The notes: a model not told the origin generated them from the letters alone. Shown: positions 26,926-40,171, counted from the first letter of the stretch. The stretch: 64,000 nucleotides of DNA from Caballeronia jiangsuensis (GCA_000648925.1 JFHF01000017.1:1-64000), one strand, 5' to 3'. Numbers and translations are program-made.

Positions 26926-27535
26926 TCGTGGAAGCCTGTTTTCGTGTCGGTCTATTAGCGTTGCCCCTATGCGGGGCGGCAGTCACTTTCTTTGCTGCTG
27001 CAAAGAAAGTAACCAAAGAAACAGCTATCCCCAGCCTAAGCACTTCACACCGGCCGCGGCACAGGCGATTGGCCTAATGGCCCGGCACTAGCGAGTGCCC
27101 CCACAAGCAGACAAGGGCTTGGACCGCGCACGGTCTGACAAGCCATAACCCAGAGCACGCTGGTTCAGCACCAAATGGCTCCGGCCCGCTACGCGGCCGA
27201 TGGGTCAATCGGGTCTGCGCGTGCTTCTACTTCGTTGGTTTCCCTCGCATACCCCACGGCAGCGCGTAGCGCTGTGCCGAAGCTATTTGGTGCTGAACCA
27301 TCGCCCTAAAACAACTAGCTTGTCAGACCGTGCGCGATCCAAGCCCGATTGGGCCTTCGAGGGCGACACTTAGGCGAGTGCCGCCGACGGCTGGCAAGCA
27401 TGGCCAAACTGCGTGTGACCGCGGGCGGTGAGAAGCTGCTTTCTTTGGTTACTTTCTTTGCAGCAGCAAAGAAAGTGACCCCCGCCCCGGGGAGGGGCAG
27501 AGCCAATAGACCGACACGAAATCAGGACTCCACGA
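26926..27535 (+). repeat. Foldback intergenic repeat, copy C (intact)
   Basis: A full element of about 610 bp, in the same orientation as copy B and closely similar along its length. The arm hairpins lie at 26987-27008 and 27453-27474. The outer-hairpin to outer-hairpin distance is 488 bp here and 487 bp in copy B, so neither has suffered a sizeable indel. Termini are TCGTGGAAGCCTG...GGTCTATT at the left and the complementary AATAGACC...CAGGACTCCACGA at the right. The nested inverted modules are as in copy B. It ends 24 bp from the glgB stop codon. Confidence 0.92.
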
Positions 27536-27558
27536 AAGCCCCCGCGCAAAAACCCCCT

Positions 27559-29770
<2,212 letters not shown>

Positions 29771-29796
<26 letters not shown>

Positions 29797-32700
29797 CCGG
29801 ATTGTCCTTGGTTGCTCCGAATACGGGTCGCGTGCCCGGAGCGGGCGGCTCGCCCGTGTCTCCCAGCAAGCGGCTCGCGAGCGACGCGAGACCCCGCAAC
29901 GGAAGGCCGATCCAGGTCGGCCGGTTCGCTGCTTCGTAGCGGATTTCGTAGGCGGCCTTTTCGATCAGGAAGAGATCGAGCAACGGTTCGAAAACGTCTT
30001 CGGCCGCGATCGTTTCAGGCGACGATGCGATCGCCGCCATGTACTCCCGCAAGAAGCTCTCCTCGGCGAAGGCGCGCAGCCGTTCGAACAGCGCGCGCTT
30101 GCGATCCGCGGTCTGGGCGGGCGCGTTTTCGGTCGTCGATTGCGCGGCCGCGCTCGCATACGACAGCGAACGCAACAGTCCCGCGACATCGCGCAGCGGG
30201 CTCGTCTTCCTGCGACGCTCTTCAAGCGCGCGCGCAGGTTCGCCTTCGAAGTCGATCAGATACGCATCGCCCTGCGCCATCAGCACCTGGCCCAGGTGGA
30301 AATCGCCGTGAATGCGGATGCACAGCGCATCGGCGCCGGCCGCGACGAGTTTCTTCACGGCATCGACGAGCGGCGCGCGGCGATCGAGCAGGCTCTGCGC
30401 GAGGAAACGGTCGTGCTCGTTGAACTCGCCGATCTTCTGCGCAAGGATATCGAGCGCCGATTCGAGCAGCTTCAGCGTGCCGTCGATCCAGCCCTTCACG
30501 TCCTCGGCCGTCGCGCGTTGCGGCGCGAAGGCTTCGTCTTCGGTCGGCGATGCGAGCGCGACATGCAGTTCGCCCAGCCGCTTGCCGATCACGCCCGCGA
30601 TGTTGCCGTAGCCCGAGAAGCCTTCCGTTTGCGCATCGCGCTCCGCCGTGTGCTCTTCCGATTCCACCACGACCGCGAGTTCATCGACGGTGCGGCGCAG
30701 ATAGTCGAGCGCGTAGTTCCACGCATCGCCCTGATTGTCGATAAAGCCCTGCAAAATGACGAGCGTATGCGGCACGCCCTGCGGATCGACACGCACCACT
30801 TCGCCATAGAGCGGGCCGGTGTTCGCATAGCCAAGCTTCGTCAGATAGCGGCTCATCTCCGCTTCGGGATGAATGCCGCCGACAACTCGCCGCACGAGCT
30901 TCAGCACGACCTTGTCGCCGATCACGAGCGAGCTGTTGCTCTGCTCGGCCGCGAGCCAGCGGATCTCGGGCAGATCGGTGGGATAGTAGTTGAGCTCGTT
31001 GAGGCGCTCGGTCGGGATGAAACGGATCTCGCTCTTTTGCACCGTCGGCACGACCGCGCGTTCCTTCAGCTTGCGCATCACGCCGTAGGTGAATTGCGGC
31101 ACCGAGAACGCATCGGTCAGATGCCCGATGTTGCGGTTGCGGCGCACGCGCGCCAGCGCGAGCTGCATATAGAGCGGCGATGTCGTCTCCGTGCCCCACG
31201 CGATGGAAAGCGGCAGCACGTAGCGCTCGCAATGATCGCCGACATCGGCTTCGATCTCGGTGAACGCGAATCCCGCGCCTTCGATCGTCGTCAGCGCGGC
31301 GAGGCGCACGCCATGCAGCTTCTGATCCTTCGACGCGAACCAGCGGCGCTTGCTCAGGTAATTCGGCAGCACTTCCGATTCGAGCAGGCGCACGTTCTCG
31401 GGCGTCGGGCCGGTCTGTCCCGCGCGAATCACCATCGTCACGAATTCGGGCAACTGCTCCGACGGCGCCTGAGCCCACGCCGGACGCAGGTTGCCCGGGC
31501 AAAGCTGGAACCACAGGAAGCCGTAGGGCGGGAACGTCAGCAGATACGTGAGCTTGCCGATGGCCGGAAACGGCGAATCGGCGGTCATTTCGAGCGGCAC
31601 CGAGCCATCGAACTCCGACAGGTCGAGTTCCACCGCCTGCGGCGCGCGCGACAGATTGGCGACGCACAGAATCGGCGGCTCGCCTTCGAGCTCGCGCAGA
31701 TAAGCAAGGATCTTGCGATTCGCGGGCCGCAGGAAGCGGATCGTGCCGCGTCCGAACGCGTGCTTCGAGCGGCGCACCGCGAGCATCTTGCGCGTCCAGT
31801 TCAGCAGCGAATGCGGATCGCGGCTCTGCGATTCGACATTCACCGCGTCATAGCCGTAGAGCGAACCCATCACCGGCGGCAACACGAGTTGCTCGGGATC
31901 GGCGCGCGAAAAACCGCCGTTGCGATCGGACGACCATTGCATCGGCGTGCGCACGCCGTCGCGGTCGCCCAGGTGGATGTTGTCGCCCATGCCGAGTTCG
32001 TCGCCGTAATAGATGACGGGCGTGCCGGGCATCGACAGCAGCAGCGAGTTGATCAGTTCGATGCGGCGGCGATCGCGTTCCATGAGCGGCGCGAGACGCC
32101 GGCGAATGCCGAGATTCAGGCGCGCGCGGCGATCGCTCGCATAGGTGTTCCACAGATAGTCGCGCTCGGAGTCCGTGACCATTTCGAGCGTGAGCTCGTC
32201 GTGGTTGCGCAGGAAGATCGCCCATTGATTCGTGGTGCCGAGATCGGGCGTCTGACGCATGATGTCGGTGATCGGAAAGCGGTCCTCGCTCGCGATCGAC
32301 ATGTAGATGCGCGGCATCAGCGGGAAGTGGAACGCCATGTGGCATTCGTCTTCGTCGCCAAAATATTCCTTCACGTCTTCCGGCCACTGATTCGCTTCCG
32401 CGAGCAGCATGCGGTTCGGATACTCCGCATCGATCGTCGCGCGAATCTTCTTCAGGATGTCGTGCGTCTCGGGCAGGTTCTCGTTGTTCGTGCCTTCGCG
32501 CTCGACGAGATACGGCACCGCATCCAGCCGCAGCCCGTCGATGCCCATGTCGAGCCAGAAGCGCATCACGGAGAGCACTTCCTTCAGGACCGCGGGATTG
32601 TCGAAGTTCAGGTCGGGCTGGTGCGCATAGAAGCGATGCCAGTAGTACTGGCCCGCGACCGGATCGTGCGTCCAGTTCGACGGCTCCGAGTCGATGAAGA

Positions 32701-33169
32701 TGATGCGCGTCTCTTCGTACTTCTTGTCCGTATCGGACCACACGTAGTAGTTGCGATGATTCGAGCCCGGCTTCGCATGCCGCGCGCGCTGAAACCACGG
32801 ATGCTGGTCCGACGTGTGATTGATGACGAGCTCGGTGATCACGCGTATGCCGCGCGCGTGCGCTTCCTGGATGAAGCGCTTGACGTCCGCGATCGTGCCG
32901 TAGTCCGGATGCACGTTGCGGTAATCGGCGATGTCGTAGCCGTCGTCGCGCCGTGGCGACGGATAGAACGGCAACAGCCAGATCGTATCGACGCCCAGCT
33001 CCGCGATGTAGTCGAGCTTCGCGAGCAGGCCGGGGAAATCGCCGATGCCGTCGTTGTTCGCATCGAAGAAAGACTTGATGTGAACCTGATAGATGATCGC
33101 GTCCTTGTACCAGAGCGGATCGTCGCTGAGAATCGAGGCCTTCTTGTTGCGCTTCACCCTTGTATCCAC
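29771..33169 (-). CDS. treS: Trehalose synthase fused to maltokinase
   Basis: An 1132-residue bifunctional protein starting at GTG, with GGAG seven bases upstream. Residues about 15-555 are TreS (GH13), which interconverts trehalose and maltose: [13 protein letters not shown] (about 211), [12 protein letters not shown] (about 257), [12 protein letters not shown] (about 321). Residues about 575-1110 are a maltokinase (Mak/Pep2): SKRRWFASK opens the domain, and the catalytic [13 protein letters not shown] (about 955) and metal-binding YLIDFEGEP are intact. The fusion channels trehalose to maltose-1-phosphate, the GlgE substrate. TreS-Pep2 fusions are known in several bacterial groups. It lies 82 bp after glgE and overlaps glgB. 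Confidence 0.97.
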
Positions 33170-33251
33170 GGTTTCGCTCCAATGTCCTTATGGGCTGAAT
33201 GCATCGCTATTCGCCCTTGTTATTCGTGTGCTCTCGTTCGCTGCTGAGGAT

Positions 33252-36200
33252 TCATCCTTCGTTGTCCGGCTGCGGCTTCGGCAAGCCCCATGTCGGTGAA
33301 ATGCGCCAGATCGCGAACGGCAGCGAATGCGGATCGAGCCGCACGTGCTGACGCCGTCCGCGCCATTCGAATCGTTCACCCGTCACCTGATCCTCGACCG
33401 CGAGCGCATCGCCTTCGTGCACGCCCCAGCGTTCGAGCGTCTGCCATGGCAACTCGATATCCGCGCCTTGCTCGTTGAACGGATCGAGATTGATCGCGAC
33501 GAGCACGACGTTGTCCCGCGATGCGTTCGCCTTCTCGAAGAACAGAATGTGATCGTTATGCGCGGGCAGGAAGTTCACGCCGAGATGCGTCTGCAACGCG
33601 GGATTCGCGCGGCGGATGCGATTGAGCGCGGTGATCTCGGTCACGATGTTGCCGGGACGATTCCAGTCCCACGCCCTGATCTCATACTTTTCGGAGTCGA
33701 GATACTCCTCGCTGTTCGGCAGCGCGGCGGACTCGCACAGCTCGAAGCCGCTATACACGCCCCACAAGCCCGACAAGGTCGCCGCCAGCGCCGCGCGAAT
33801 CACGAAGCCCGGACGCCCCGAGCTTTGCAGAAAGCGCGGATTGATGTCCGGCGTATTCACGAAGAAGTTCGGGCGGAAGAATTCCTTCGCGTCGGTCTGC
33901 GTGAGATCGTGCATGTAGTCGATGAAATCGCGCTTGCTCTCGCGCCACGTGAAGTACGTGTACGACTGCGAGAAGCCGAGCTTGGCAAGACGATTCATCA
34001 CGCGCGGCCGCGTGAACGCTTCGGAGAGGAAGATCACGTCGGGATGGCGCGCGCGCACGTCGCCGATCACCCATTCCCAGAACGGGAACGGCTTCGTATG
34101 CGGATTGTCGACGCGGAAGATGCGCACGCCCGCCGCGATCCAGTGAAGGAAGACATCGCGCAACCCGATCCATAGATCGGGCTTCGCGTCCTGCGCATAG
34201 AAGTCCGGATTTACGATGTCCTGATACTTCTTCGGCGGATTCTCCGCATAACGCAACGTGCCGTCGGGACGCCATGCGAACCACGTCGGATGTTCCTTGA
34301 GCCACGGATGATCGGGCGAGCATTGCACCGCGAAGTCGAGCGCGATCTCCAGACCATGTTCATGCGCGGCTTCGAGCATGCGCTTGAAGTCGTCGAGATT
34401 GCCGAGCTCCGGATGCACGGCGGTATGTCCGCCTTCCTTGCCGCCGATCGCATACGGGCTGCCGACATCGCCGGGACCTGCCGTCAGCGTGTTGTTCTTG
34501 CCCTTGCGATTCGCGACGCCGATCGGATGGATCGGCGGGAAATAGAGCACGTCGAAACCCATCTCGCGGATGCGCGGCAGCTTGCCGATCACGTCGATGA
34601 ACGTGCCGTGACGGTTCACGTCGTCGCTCATCGAGCGCGGGAAGATCTCGTACCAGCTCGCGAAGCGCGCGGCGGCGCGTTCCGCATCGACGCGATACAC
34701 GACCGGATCGCGCGACAGGAACGGACGATGCCGCGCCGCTGCAATGGCTTTCGCGGTCGCCGGCGCGAGCGTGAGTTCGAGCTTGCGCGCGTCGTCGGCC
34801 TTCGTGAACTCCTTCACGATCGCGTCGAGCGGGGCGCTGTCGCTGTCGGGATCGTCGGCGGTCTTCACTTCGGCGAGGATAAGCGCGAACAGATGCTTCG
34901 CTTCCTCGACTTCGAGTTCGACGGTCTGCCCGGCCTTCAGCTTCTTGTGCATGTGATCGACGAGCGACGCGAAATCGTCGCGCCACGCCATCACGACGAA
35001 CTCGTGACGGCCCACGCGTTCGAGCGGAATGCGCGTGCTCCACAAGTCGAGGCCGGCGGGCTGCACGGCGCGCATCGGCGCTTCGTGCCAGTCGGTTTCG
35101 TCGGCGGCGCGCCATTGCACGGCAGCGGCGATCTTGTCGTGGCCTTCCGCGAAGATCGCGGCCTGAATCTCCACCGCCTCACCGACGATGCGTTTCGCCG
35201 GAAAGCGCCCATGATCGACCGAAGGCGTGACGCTTTCGATCGACACGCGCGGCGCGGCGATCGCCTCGGTCACCGCCTTCTTGTCGGCGGTCTTCGCACC
35301 GCGTTTCACCTGCGGCTGCGCGAGCAGGATGAAGGGCTCGGCCTCGGCGCGGAACAGCCGCACTTCGCCCGCCTTCAGCGTGAACGGCGCGAGACGTTCG
35401 GCCTTTCCCATGGAATCGTCGATGAGCGCGAAGCGCGTGTAGTTGCCCGGCACCGATTCGAGCAGATGCAGCGTATCGACATGCACGGGCGCGACGAGAT
35501 CGGGATTGATCACGGCAAGCACGGCGTCGTTGCTGTGGCGCAGATCGCCGCCATCCGCGCGGATCAGCGCCGCGTACGGCGTGCCCGCGCCCGTCAGCGC
35601 ACGCAGTTCGCCGACGCTCGACAGCGTAGCGACGTTGCGTTGCAAGTCGTTCGCACGTTTGACGCGCGCCGTGAGGTCGATGCGCTTCTCGTTCTTCGCA
35701 CGTTCGTATTCGGCGGCGATGCCGTATTGCGGCGACATCGGCAGGCCGACGCCATACTCGAAACCCATCGGCACCATGATGCCGGTGCCGAGCGCGGCGG
35801 CGGTGTCGAGCACGCGCGTGTAGGCGCGTTCGACGAGCGCGGTGTCGCTCGTGTCGGAGAGATCGCTGATGAGCCGCGCGCCGAACGGATCTTCGGGAAA
35901 CGTGATGGGCGATGCGATGCGCGACAGCGCCGCGTGCTCGTCGAAGAGCCACGCGCTCCTGAAGTCCCACCAGCGCGTCGATGCGAACACGGCGTCGAAC
36001 GCGGCGTCGGCGAGACCATGCAGATCATGGCGCGTGACGCCGACGGTCCATGCGAGCCAGCGCGTCTCGGGATGCTTCTCGCGCACGGCCGCGCCGAGCC
36101 TGCGCCACACGTGCGCGGGCACCGCATGCGGCGAATCGAAGCGAAAGCCGCCGACGCCCGCATCGGCGAGCAGGTTCAACTCGCGCGCCCACCATTCGGT

Positions 36201-36656
36201 CAGATGATGCGCGGACTCGCCATCGGCGAAGTTCGCCCAGGCGACATCGCGCTGACGCGGCGGCTTGCGCGGATCGAGCCGCGCATCGGCGCTCTCGAAC
36301 GGCTGGAACCAGTGTTTGTTCTCCTGATAGAGCCCGCCTTCCGCGCTCACGCGATCGATCACGATATCGACGAGCAGCGTGAGCTTGTGTTTCTTCGCGG
36401 CGTCGGCGAGCTGGCGCAGGCCATCGGATGCGCTCGCATCGGATTCGAAAACAGGATGCAGCCGATGATGATCCGCGACGGCCTCGCGATGCCCGTTGCT
36501 GCCGGGCACGAACGGCGAGCCGATCAGGACGTGATCGAAGCCGAGCGCGGCCGCATGTCTGAACTGGTCGGGCCAGTTCGCGAGCGGGCCGACGAGCAGG
36601 GGATCGATGAAGTAAATACGCGGCGCGTACGCATGATGAGCTTGATGGTTTTCCAT
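33252..36656 (-). CDS. glgE: GlgE maltosyltransferase with fused N-terminal GH13-like domain
   Basis: A 1134-residue protein (ATG at 36656, GGAAAAG upstream). Residues about 467-1134 are a full-length GlgE, which extends alpha-1,4-glucan with maltose from maltose-1-phosphate. The domain starts with RVSIESVTPSVDHGRFPAKR and carries YEIFPRS, nucleophile FRVDNPHTKPFPFWEW (about 850) and acid FLSEAFTRP (about 875). The first ~465 residues form a second GH13-like barrel (LLVDIVIDRVS, GGFRFDSPHAVP near 170, PMGFEYGVG). It lacks the usual NH after the first Asp, and a WTVG segment replaces the general-acid region, so it is probably non-catalytic. Extended GlgEs may occur in relatives; the role of the extra domain is unknown. 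Confidence 0.93.
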   Translation of the reverse strand: MENHQAHHAYAPRIYFIDPLLVGPLANWPDQFRHAAALGFDHVLIGSPFVPGSNGHREAVADHHRLHPVFESDASASDGLRQLADAAKKHKLTLLVDIVIDRVSAEGGLYQENKHWFQPFESADARLDPRKPPRQRDVAWANFADGESAHHLTEWWARELNLLADAGVGGFRFDSPHAVPAHVWRRLGAAVREKHPETRWLAWTVGVTRHDLHGLADAAFDAVFASTRWWDFRSAWLFDEHAALSRIASPITFPEDPFGARLISDLSDTSDTALVERAYTRVLDTAAALGTGIMVPMGFEYGVGLPMSPQYGIAAEYERAKNEKRIDLTARVKRANDLQRNVATLSSVGELRALTGAGTPYAALIRADGGDLRHSNDAVLAVINPDLVAPVHVDTLHLLESVPGNYTRFALIDDSMGKAERLAPFTLKAGEVRLFRAEAEPFILLAQPQVKRGAKTADKKAVTEAIAAPRVSIESVTPSVDHGRFPAKRIVGEAVEIQAAIFAEGHDKIAAAVQWRAADETDWHEAPMRAVQPAGLDLWSTRIPLERVGRHEFVVMAWRDDFASLVDHMHKKLKAGQTVELEVEEAKHLFALILAEVKTADDPDSDSAPLDAIVKEFTKADDARKLELTLAPATAKAIAAARHRPFLSRDPVVYRVDAERAAARFASWYEIFPRSMSDDVNRHGTFIDVIGKLPRIREMGFDVLYFPPIHPIGVANRKGKNNTLTAGPGDVGSPYAIGGKEGGHTAVHPELGNLDDFKRMLEAAHEHGLEIALDFAVQCSPDHPWLKEHPTWFAWRPDGTLRYAENPPKKYQDIVNPDFYAQDAKPDLWIGLRDVFLHWIAAGVRIFRVDNPHTKPFPFWEWVIGDVRARHPDVIFLSEAFTRPRVMNRLAKLGFSQSYTYFTWRESKRDFIDYMHDLTQTDAKEFFRPNFFVNTPDINPRFLQSSGRPGFVIRAALAATLSGLWGVYSGFELCESAALPNSEEYLDSEKYEIRAWDWNRPGNIVTEITALNRIRRANPALQTHLGVNFLPAHNDHILFFEKANASRDNVVLVAINLDPFNEQGADIELPWQTLERWGVHEGDALAVEDQVTGERFEWRGRRQHVRLDPHSLPFAIWRISPTWGLPKPQPDNEG

Positions 36657-37007
36657 CGTTCGTCTTTTCCAGAGTCGTCCTGCGGTGGCGGGGATGCGGG
36701 CATCAATCGCGATCACGCTCACGGGCCAAACTGCTGAAGAGCCGGTCCGCACATACGGAATCGCGCGGCGCTCAGGCGGAACTCAGATTACACCCTGGCG
36801 CCGCGTGAATCGACGCCTGCCTGGCCGCGTATCGCGATGCACCGTGCATCGAGCGCTGGCCGCGCTCACGGTGGGCGCCACGATCCCAAGTGATTTCCTT
36901 CGGTCATTCCACGGGGCGAGGCAGCACGTTGCGTGCCGCGCCCCTTGCGAATGTCCGGTTCGGCTTTGCATCAAGGCACTACTATGGAGTAACTGCGCCG
37001 CCCATGC
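36657..37007. other. Intergenic region between glgA and glgE
   Basis: 351 bp without a supportable gene. An imperfect GC-rich hairpin at 36913-36944 (GGGGCG and GGCA...CACG pairing with CGTGCC and CGCCCC, loop TTG) could terminate glgA transcripts, although no T-run follows on the glgA strand. The region downstream of it should hold a promoter for glgE-treS-glgB. I cannot point to its hexamers. Confidence 0.5.
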
Positions 37008-38663
37008 TCATGCGGTGCGCGCAAGCGAACGCGCGTCCTGCGCATGCGTCTGCACGGGCGCCTGCATGACGTCGGGAACGCGGCGCGCACGCAATGTCGA
37101 GCGGCTCGGGCGCGCATCGCTCAGGCCGACGTACAGTGCGACCATCGTCGTCACGGCTTCGTTCCATCCGAAATCGCAGGACATCGCGTTGCGCTGCAGC
37201 GCGCGCCACACTTGCGGACGCATGTAGGCATCGAGCGCGCGGCTCGCGGCGTCGATGACATCGGCGGCGCGTTCGCCGTCGAAGAGAAAGCCCGTGGGCG
37301 CGTGCGAGGCGCGCGGCGCGGGGATCGACGCGATCGGCATGTCGTGCGTGCCGTCGCGCAGATACGCGGATGGACGCAGCACGTCGCGCACGCGATGCGC
37401 CACGTTTTGCGCCGCATCGACGATCGTGTCCGCGAGGCCGCCCACACGCGACGCGATCGGCAACGTGCCGTAGCGCATCGCATACATCTGCGTCAGGCCG
37501 CACGGCTCGAAGCGGCTGCCGTGCAGCAGAAGATCCGCGCCCGCGTGCAGTGCATGCGCGCGCCGTTCGTCATATCCGATATACACGCCCACGCGGTCCG
37601 GCCATTCCTGCGCGAGTTTTCTGAAGCCCGCCTCGATATACGCTTCGCCCTTGCCGATCACCGCGAGTTGCAGGCGCGGATGTTTTTCGAGCAGCCGGGG
37701 CAGCGCCTCGATTACGACATCGGCGAGCTTTTGACCGGTCATGCGGCTGCCGATCGCCATGAGCGGCGCGAACGGATCGACAGGCAGGCCGAACTTGCGT
37801 TGCAGCGCGCGCTTGCACGCGTGCTTGCCGCGCATGTCGTCGAATGAATAGTTGCGTTCGATGAGCGGATCGGCGGCGGGGTCCCACGTTGCTTCGTCGA
37901 TGCCGTTCACGACGCCCTGCAATTTGTCCGCGCAGCTTTGCAGCACGCCTTCCATCAGATGCCCGAAGCGCGGCGTGAGAATCTCGCGCGCGTAGGTTTC
38001 GGAGACGGTCGTCACGCGATCGGCGTGCACGATGCCCGCTTTCATCAGACTCAGCGCGCCGTAGAACTCGATGCTCTGCGGATCGCTGAGCGCATGCACC
38101 AGCCATTTTTCCGGCACGCCGAGCGACGCACCAAGCGAGAGCGCATAGTTGCCCTGGAATGCGAGATTGTGGATCGTGAATACGCTCTTCGCGTGCACGC
38201 CCGCGTGCTTCATCAGGAGCGGCGTGAGGCCCGTATGCCAGTCGTGCGCATGAACGATGTCCGGCTTCTTCACGCCGCGCACGCCTTCTGCGATCCTGAC
38301 CGCGGCGGCCGAGAGCGTCGCGAAGCGGATCGCGTTGTCCGGATAGTCGCGGCCCTGCGCATCCTGATAGAGGCCGGTGCGCGCATAGAGCGCGTCGCAG
38401 CGCAGCAGCAACACGGGCACGCCGGTGTCGGGCATGCGGCCGCGCAACAGCGCCGCATCGCCGCCGGGCAGGCCTGTGAGCGTGCCGACCTTGCTCAGAC
38501 CTTCCGCCTGGGCGATCGCGTTCGGATAGGCGGGCAGCAGGATGGTGGCATCGACGCCGGCTTCGCGCAGCGCGGCGGCGTAGGCGCTGACCATGTCGCC
38601 GAGTCCGCCGGTCTTGGCGAGCGGTACGGCTTCGGAGGCGACCAGCAGAACGTTCAAAGGCAA
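37008..38663 (-). CDS. glgA: Glycogen synthase
   Basis: A 551-residue GT5 enzyme. I place the start at the TTG at 38663 (LPLNVLLVASEAVPLAKTGG), with AGGAG eight bases upstream; a longer frame to 38771 adds non-homologous residues. Family motifs are the donor-binding KTGGLGDMV near the N terminus, DIVHAHDWHTGL, TIHNLAFQGNYAL, VVNGIDEATWDP and the C-terminal GSRFEPCGLTQMYAMRYGTLPI with the conserved Glu. It uses ADP-glucose for chain extension or for making maltose-1-phosphate. No glgC is in the window. The basic, alanine-rich C-terminal ~35 residues go beyond the core fold. Confidence 0.95.
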   Translation of the reverse strand: MPLNVLLVASEAVPLAKTGGLGDMVSAYAAALREAGVDATILLPAYPNAIAQAEGLSKVGTLTGLPGGDAALLRGRMPDTGVPVLLLRCDALYARTGLYQDAQGRDYPDNAIRFATLSAAAVRIAEGVRGVKKPDIVHAHDWHTGLTPLLMKHAGVHAKSVFTIHNLAFQGNYALSLGASLGVPEKWLVHALSDPQSIEFYGALSLMKAGIVHADRVTTVSETYAREILTPRFGHLMEGVLQSCADKLQGVVNGIDEATWDPAADPLIERNYSFDDMRGKHACKRALQRKFGLPVDPFAPLMAIGSRMTGQKLADVVIEALPRLLEKHPRLQLAVIGKGEAYIEAGFRKLAQEWPDRVGVYIGYDERRAHALHAGADLLLHGSRFEPCGLTQMYAMRYGTLPIASRVGGLADTIVDAAQNVAHRVRDVLRPSAYLRDGTHDMPIASIPAPRASHAPTGFLFDGERAADVIDAASRALDAYMRPQVWRALQRNAMSCDFGWNEAVTTMVALYVGLSDARPSRSTLRARRVPDVMQAPVQTHAQDARSLARTA

Positions 38664-38937
38664 AATGGGGCTCCTGAGCAAGAGGAACGTGCGGGCGATA
38701 AGCCGCGCATGCGAGCGCTGATCGGGGTTTCGTCGGAACTGACTGGCGCAGTGCAGCAATCGGTGTGCCACGAGACCGATTGCGTGTACGGTGCAGCCCG
38801 TCCATGTGCGCCGATGGCGCGAAGAGAACGCCGGCGAAACGGCACGAACGTGCCGCGTGTAAAACTGACAGCGGCGCGCGCCGCGTTTTTACACGGCGTA
38901 TCCGACGAGCTTATGGAGCGCGCGTGACAGCGTCGTT

Positions 38938-39594
38938 TCAGCTGCCGACCATGCTCGCGGCGATGTTGATCGAGAGCCCGAGCACCGCGAGATTGAAGAA
39001 GAACGACAGCACCGCCTGCCCGAGCGCCGTGCGGCGCGCGGCTGTCGATGCGAGAGCGACGTCGGCGGTCTGGGACGCGACCGCGATCGTGAAGGAGAAG
39101 TAGAGGAAGTCCCAGTAATCCGGCTTCAGATGCCGGTCGGGAAACTTGAGCGCGGGATCGTTGTCCGGCGACTGATAGTAATGCCGCGCGTAGTGCAGCG
39201 TGAACATCGTCGGGATCAGGAACCAGGCGCCAAGCATCGTCGCGCCGGTCAGCACATAATGCAGCACCGCTCCGGCGCCCATGTTCTTCGCGGTCGACAA
39301 CTCGACGACGATCGCCACGATGCTCGCGATCGCCGCGACGCTCACGACCATCAGGACGGTCGCGGCGTTTTCGTCCTCGCGTTCGGCGAGCGCCTGCACG
39401 TCGCTCTGGCGCGCGGTCGCCATCTTCAGCCAGATCAGCACGAGATAGAGCCACACCGCCGAGTCCCAGCCGATCAGCGCCCGCGCGGTCGGCCGCACGT
39501 GCGCCGGAACCAAAGCGGCGACGACGCAACCAACCAGAAGGCCGATCAGGGCGCGCGGCCGGTAGCGCAGAACGGGCGGGAGAATCTGCTTCAT
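38938..39594 (-). CDS. DUF1345 family membrane protein
   Basis: A 218-residue inner-membrane protein with about five hydrophobic helices. It matches the DUF1345 pattern: an N-terminal pair of helices, a central [21 protein letters not shown] helix, the [16 protein letters not shown] loop and the signature [25 protein letters not shown], ending [17 protein letters not shown]. The family has no established function; some members resemble ion-channel-like proteins. It stands alone, divergent from the dehydrogenase operon. A 274-bp spacer separates it from glgA. Confidence 0.85.
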   Translation of the reverse strand: MKQILPPVLRYRPRALIGLLVGCVVAALVPAHVRPTARALIGWDSAVWLYLVLIWLKMATARQSDVQALAEREDENAATVLMVVSVAAIASIVAIVVELSTAKNMGAGAVLHYVLTGATMLGAWFLIPTMFTLHYARHYYQSPDNDPALKFPDRHLKPDYWDFLYFSFTIAVASQTADVALASTAARRTALGQAVLSFFFNLAVLGLSINIAASMVGS

Positions 39595-39679
39595 TTCGTT
39601 TTTATCCGCATGAGAGCCAGGCTTCGCTCGATGCCTGCGATTATTGCCCGGCTACCTTTCGGCAGCCTGAGGAAAGCGC

Positions 39680-40171
39680 ATGAAAGCGTCTGAGCGCGTG
39701 TCTTTCGTGATGCGGCGGGGCATCGTGGCAGGCGTGTGCGCCGCGTGGGCGTTGCCGCCGCTGCGCGCTGAACCGGCGCGCGCACCCGGCTTCGATACGT
39801 TTCTCGCGGTATCGGCGCGACTCACCGGCCGTGCGAGCTTCGATCCGCTTCTGGCCGACCGCGTGCACGCCGCGCTCGCCCGCAACATTCCCGGATTCGC
39901 CGCGAAGATCGCCGCGCTGAATCAATGGATCGCGACGCACGGCGGCACACCGACCGACATCATCACCGCCGCGCTCGAAACCACGCATCCCGAACTGGCG
40001 AAGACAGTGAGCGCGGTGATGCGTGCGTGGTATCTCGGCGTCGTCGGCGAGCCGCCGCATGTCGAAGTCGTTGCATACGAACGCGCACTGATGTTCGATC
40101 CGGTCGGCGACATGCTCACGATTCCCTCATACTGCCGCGGCGAGCCGGCCGACTGGGCGCGCAAGCCCTGA
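39680..40171 (+). CDS. FAD-dependent sugar/alcohol dehydrogenase, small (gamma) subunit
   Basis: A 163-residue small subunit of a three-part periplasmic dehydrogenase. It starts at an ATG preceded by GAGGAAAG. The N terminus has an RR pair followed by a hydrophobic stretch and AEPA, compatible with a Tat signal. In this family the gamma subunit carries the folded catalytic subunit across the membrane by the Tat route. The body is helical and ends in YERALMFDPVGDMLTIPSYCRGEPADWARKP, a motif typical of the sorbitol/glucose dehydrogenase small subunit family. The length is close to the gamma subunit of the Burkholderia cepacia FAD glucose dehydrogenase. The alpha gene follows 43 bp later. Confidence 0.88.
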   Translation: MKASERVSFVMRRGIVAGVCAAWALPPLRAEPARAPGFDTFLAVSARLTGRASFDPLLADRVHAALARNIPGFAAKIAALNQWIATHGGTPTDIITAALETTHPELAKTVSAVMRAWYLGVVGEPPHVEVVAYERALMFDPVGDMLTIPSYCRGEPADWARKP

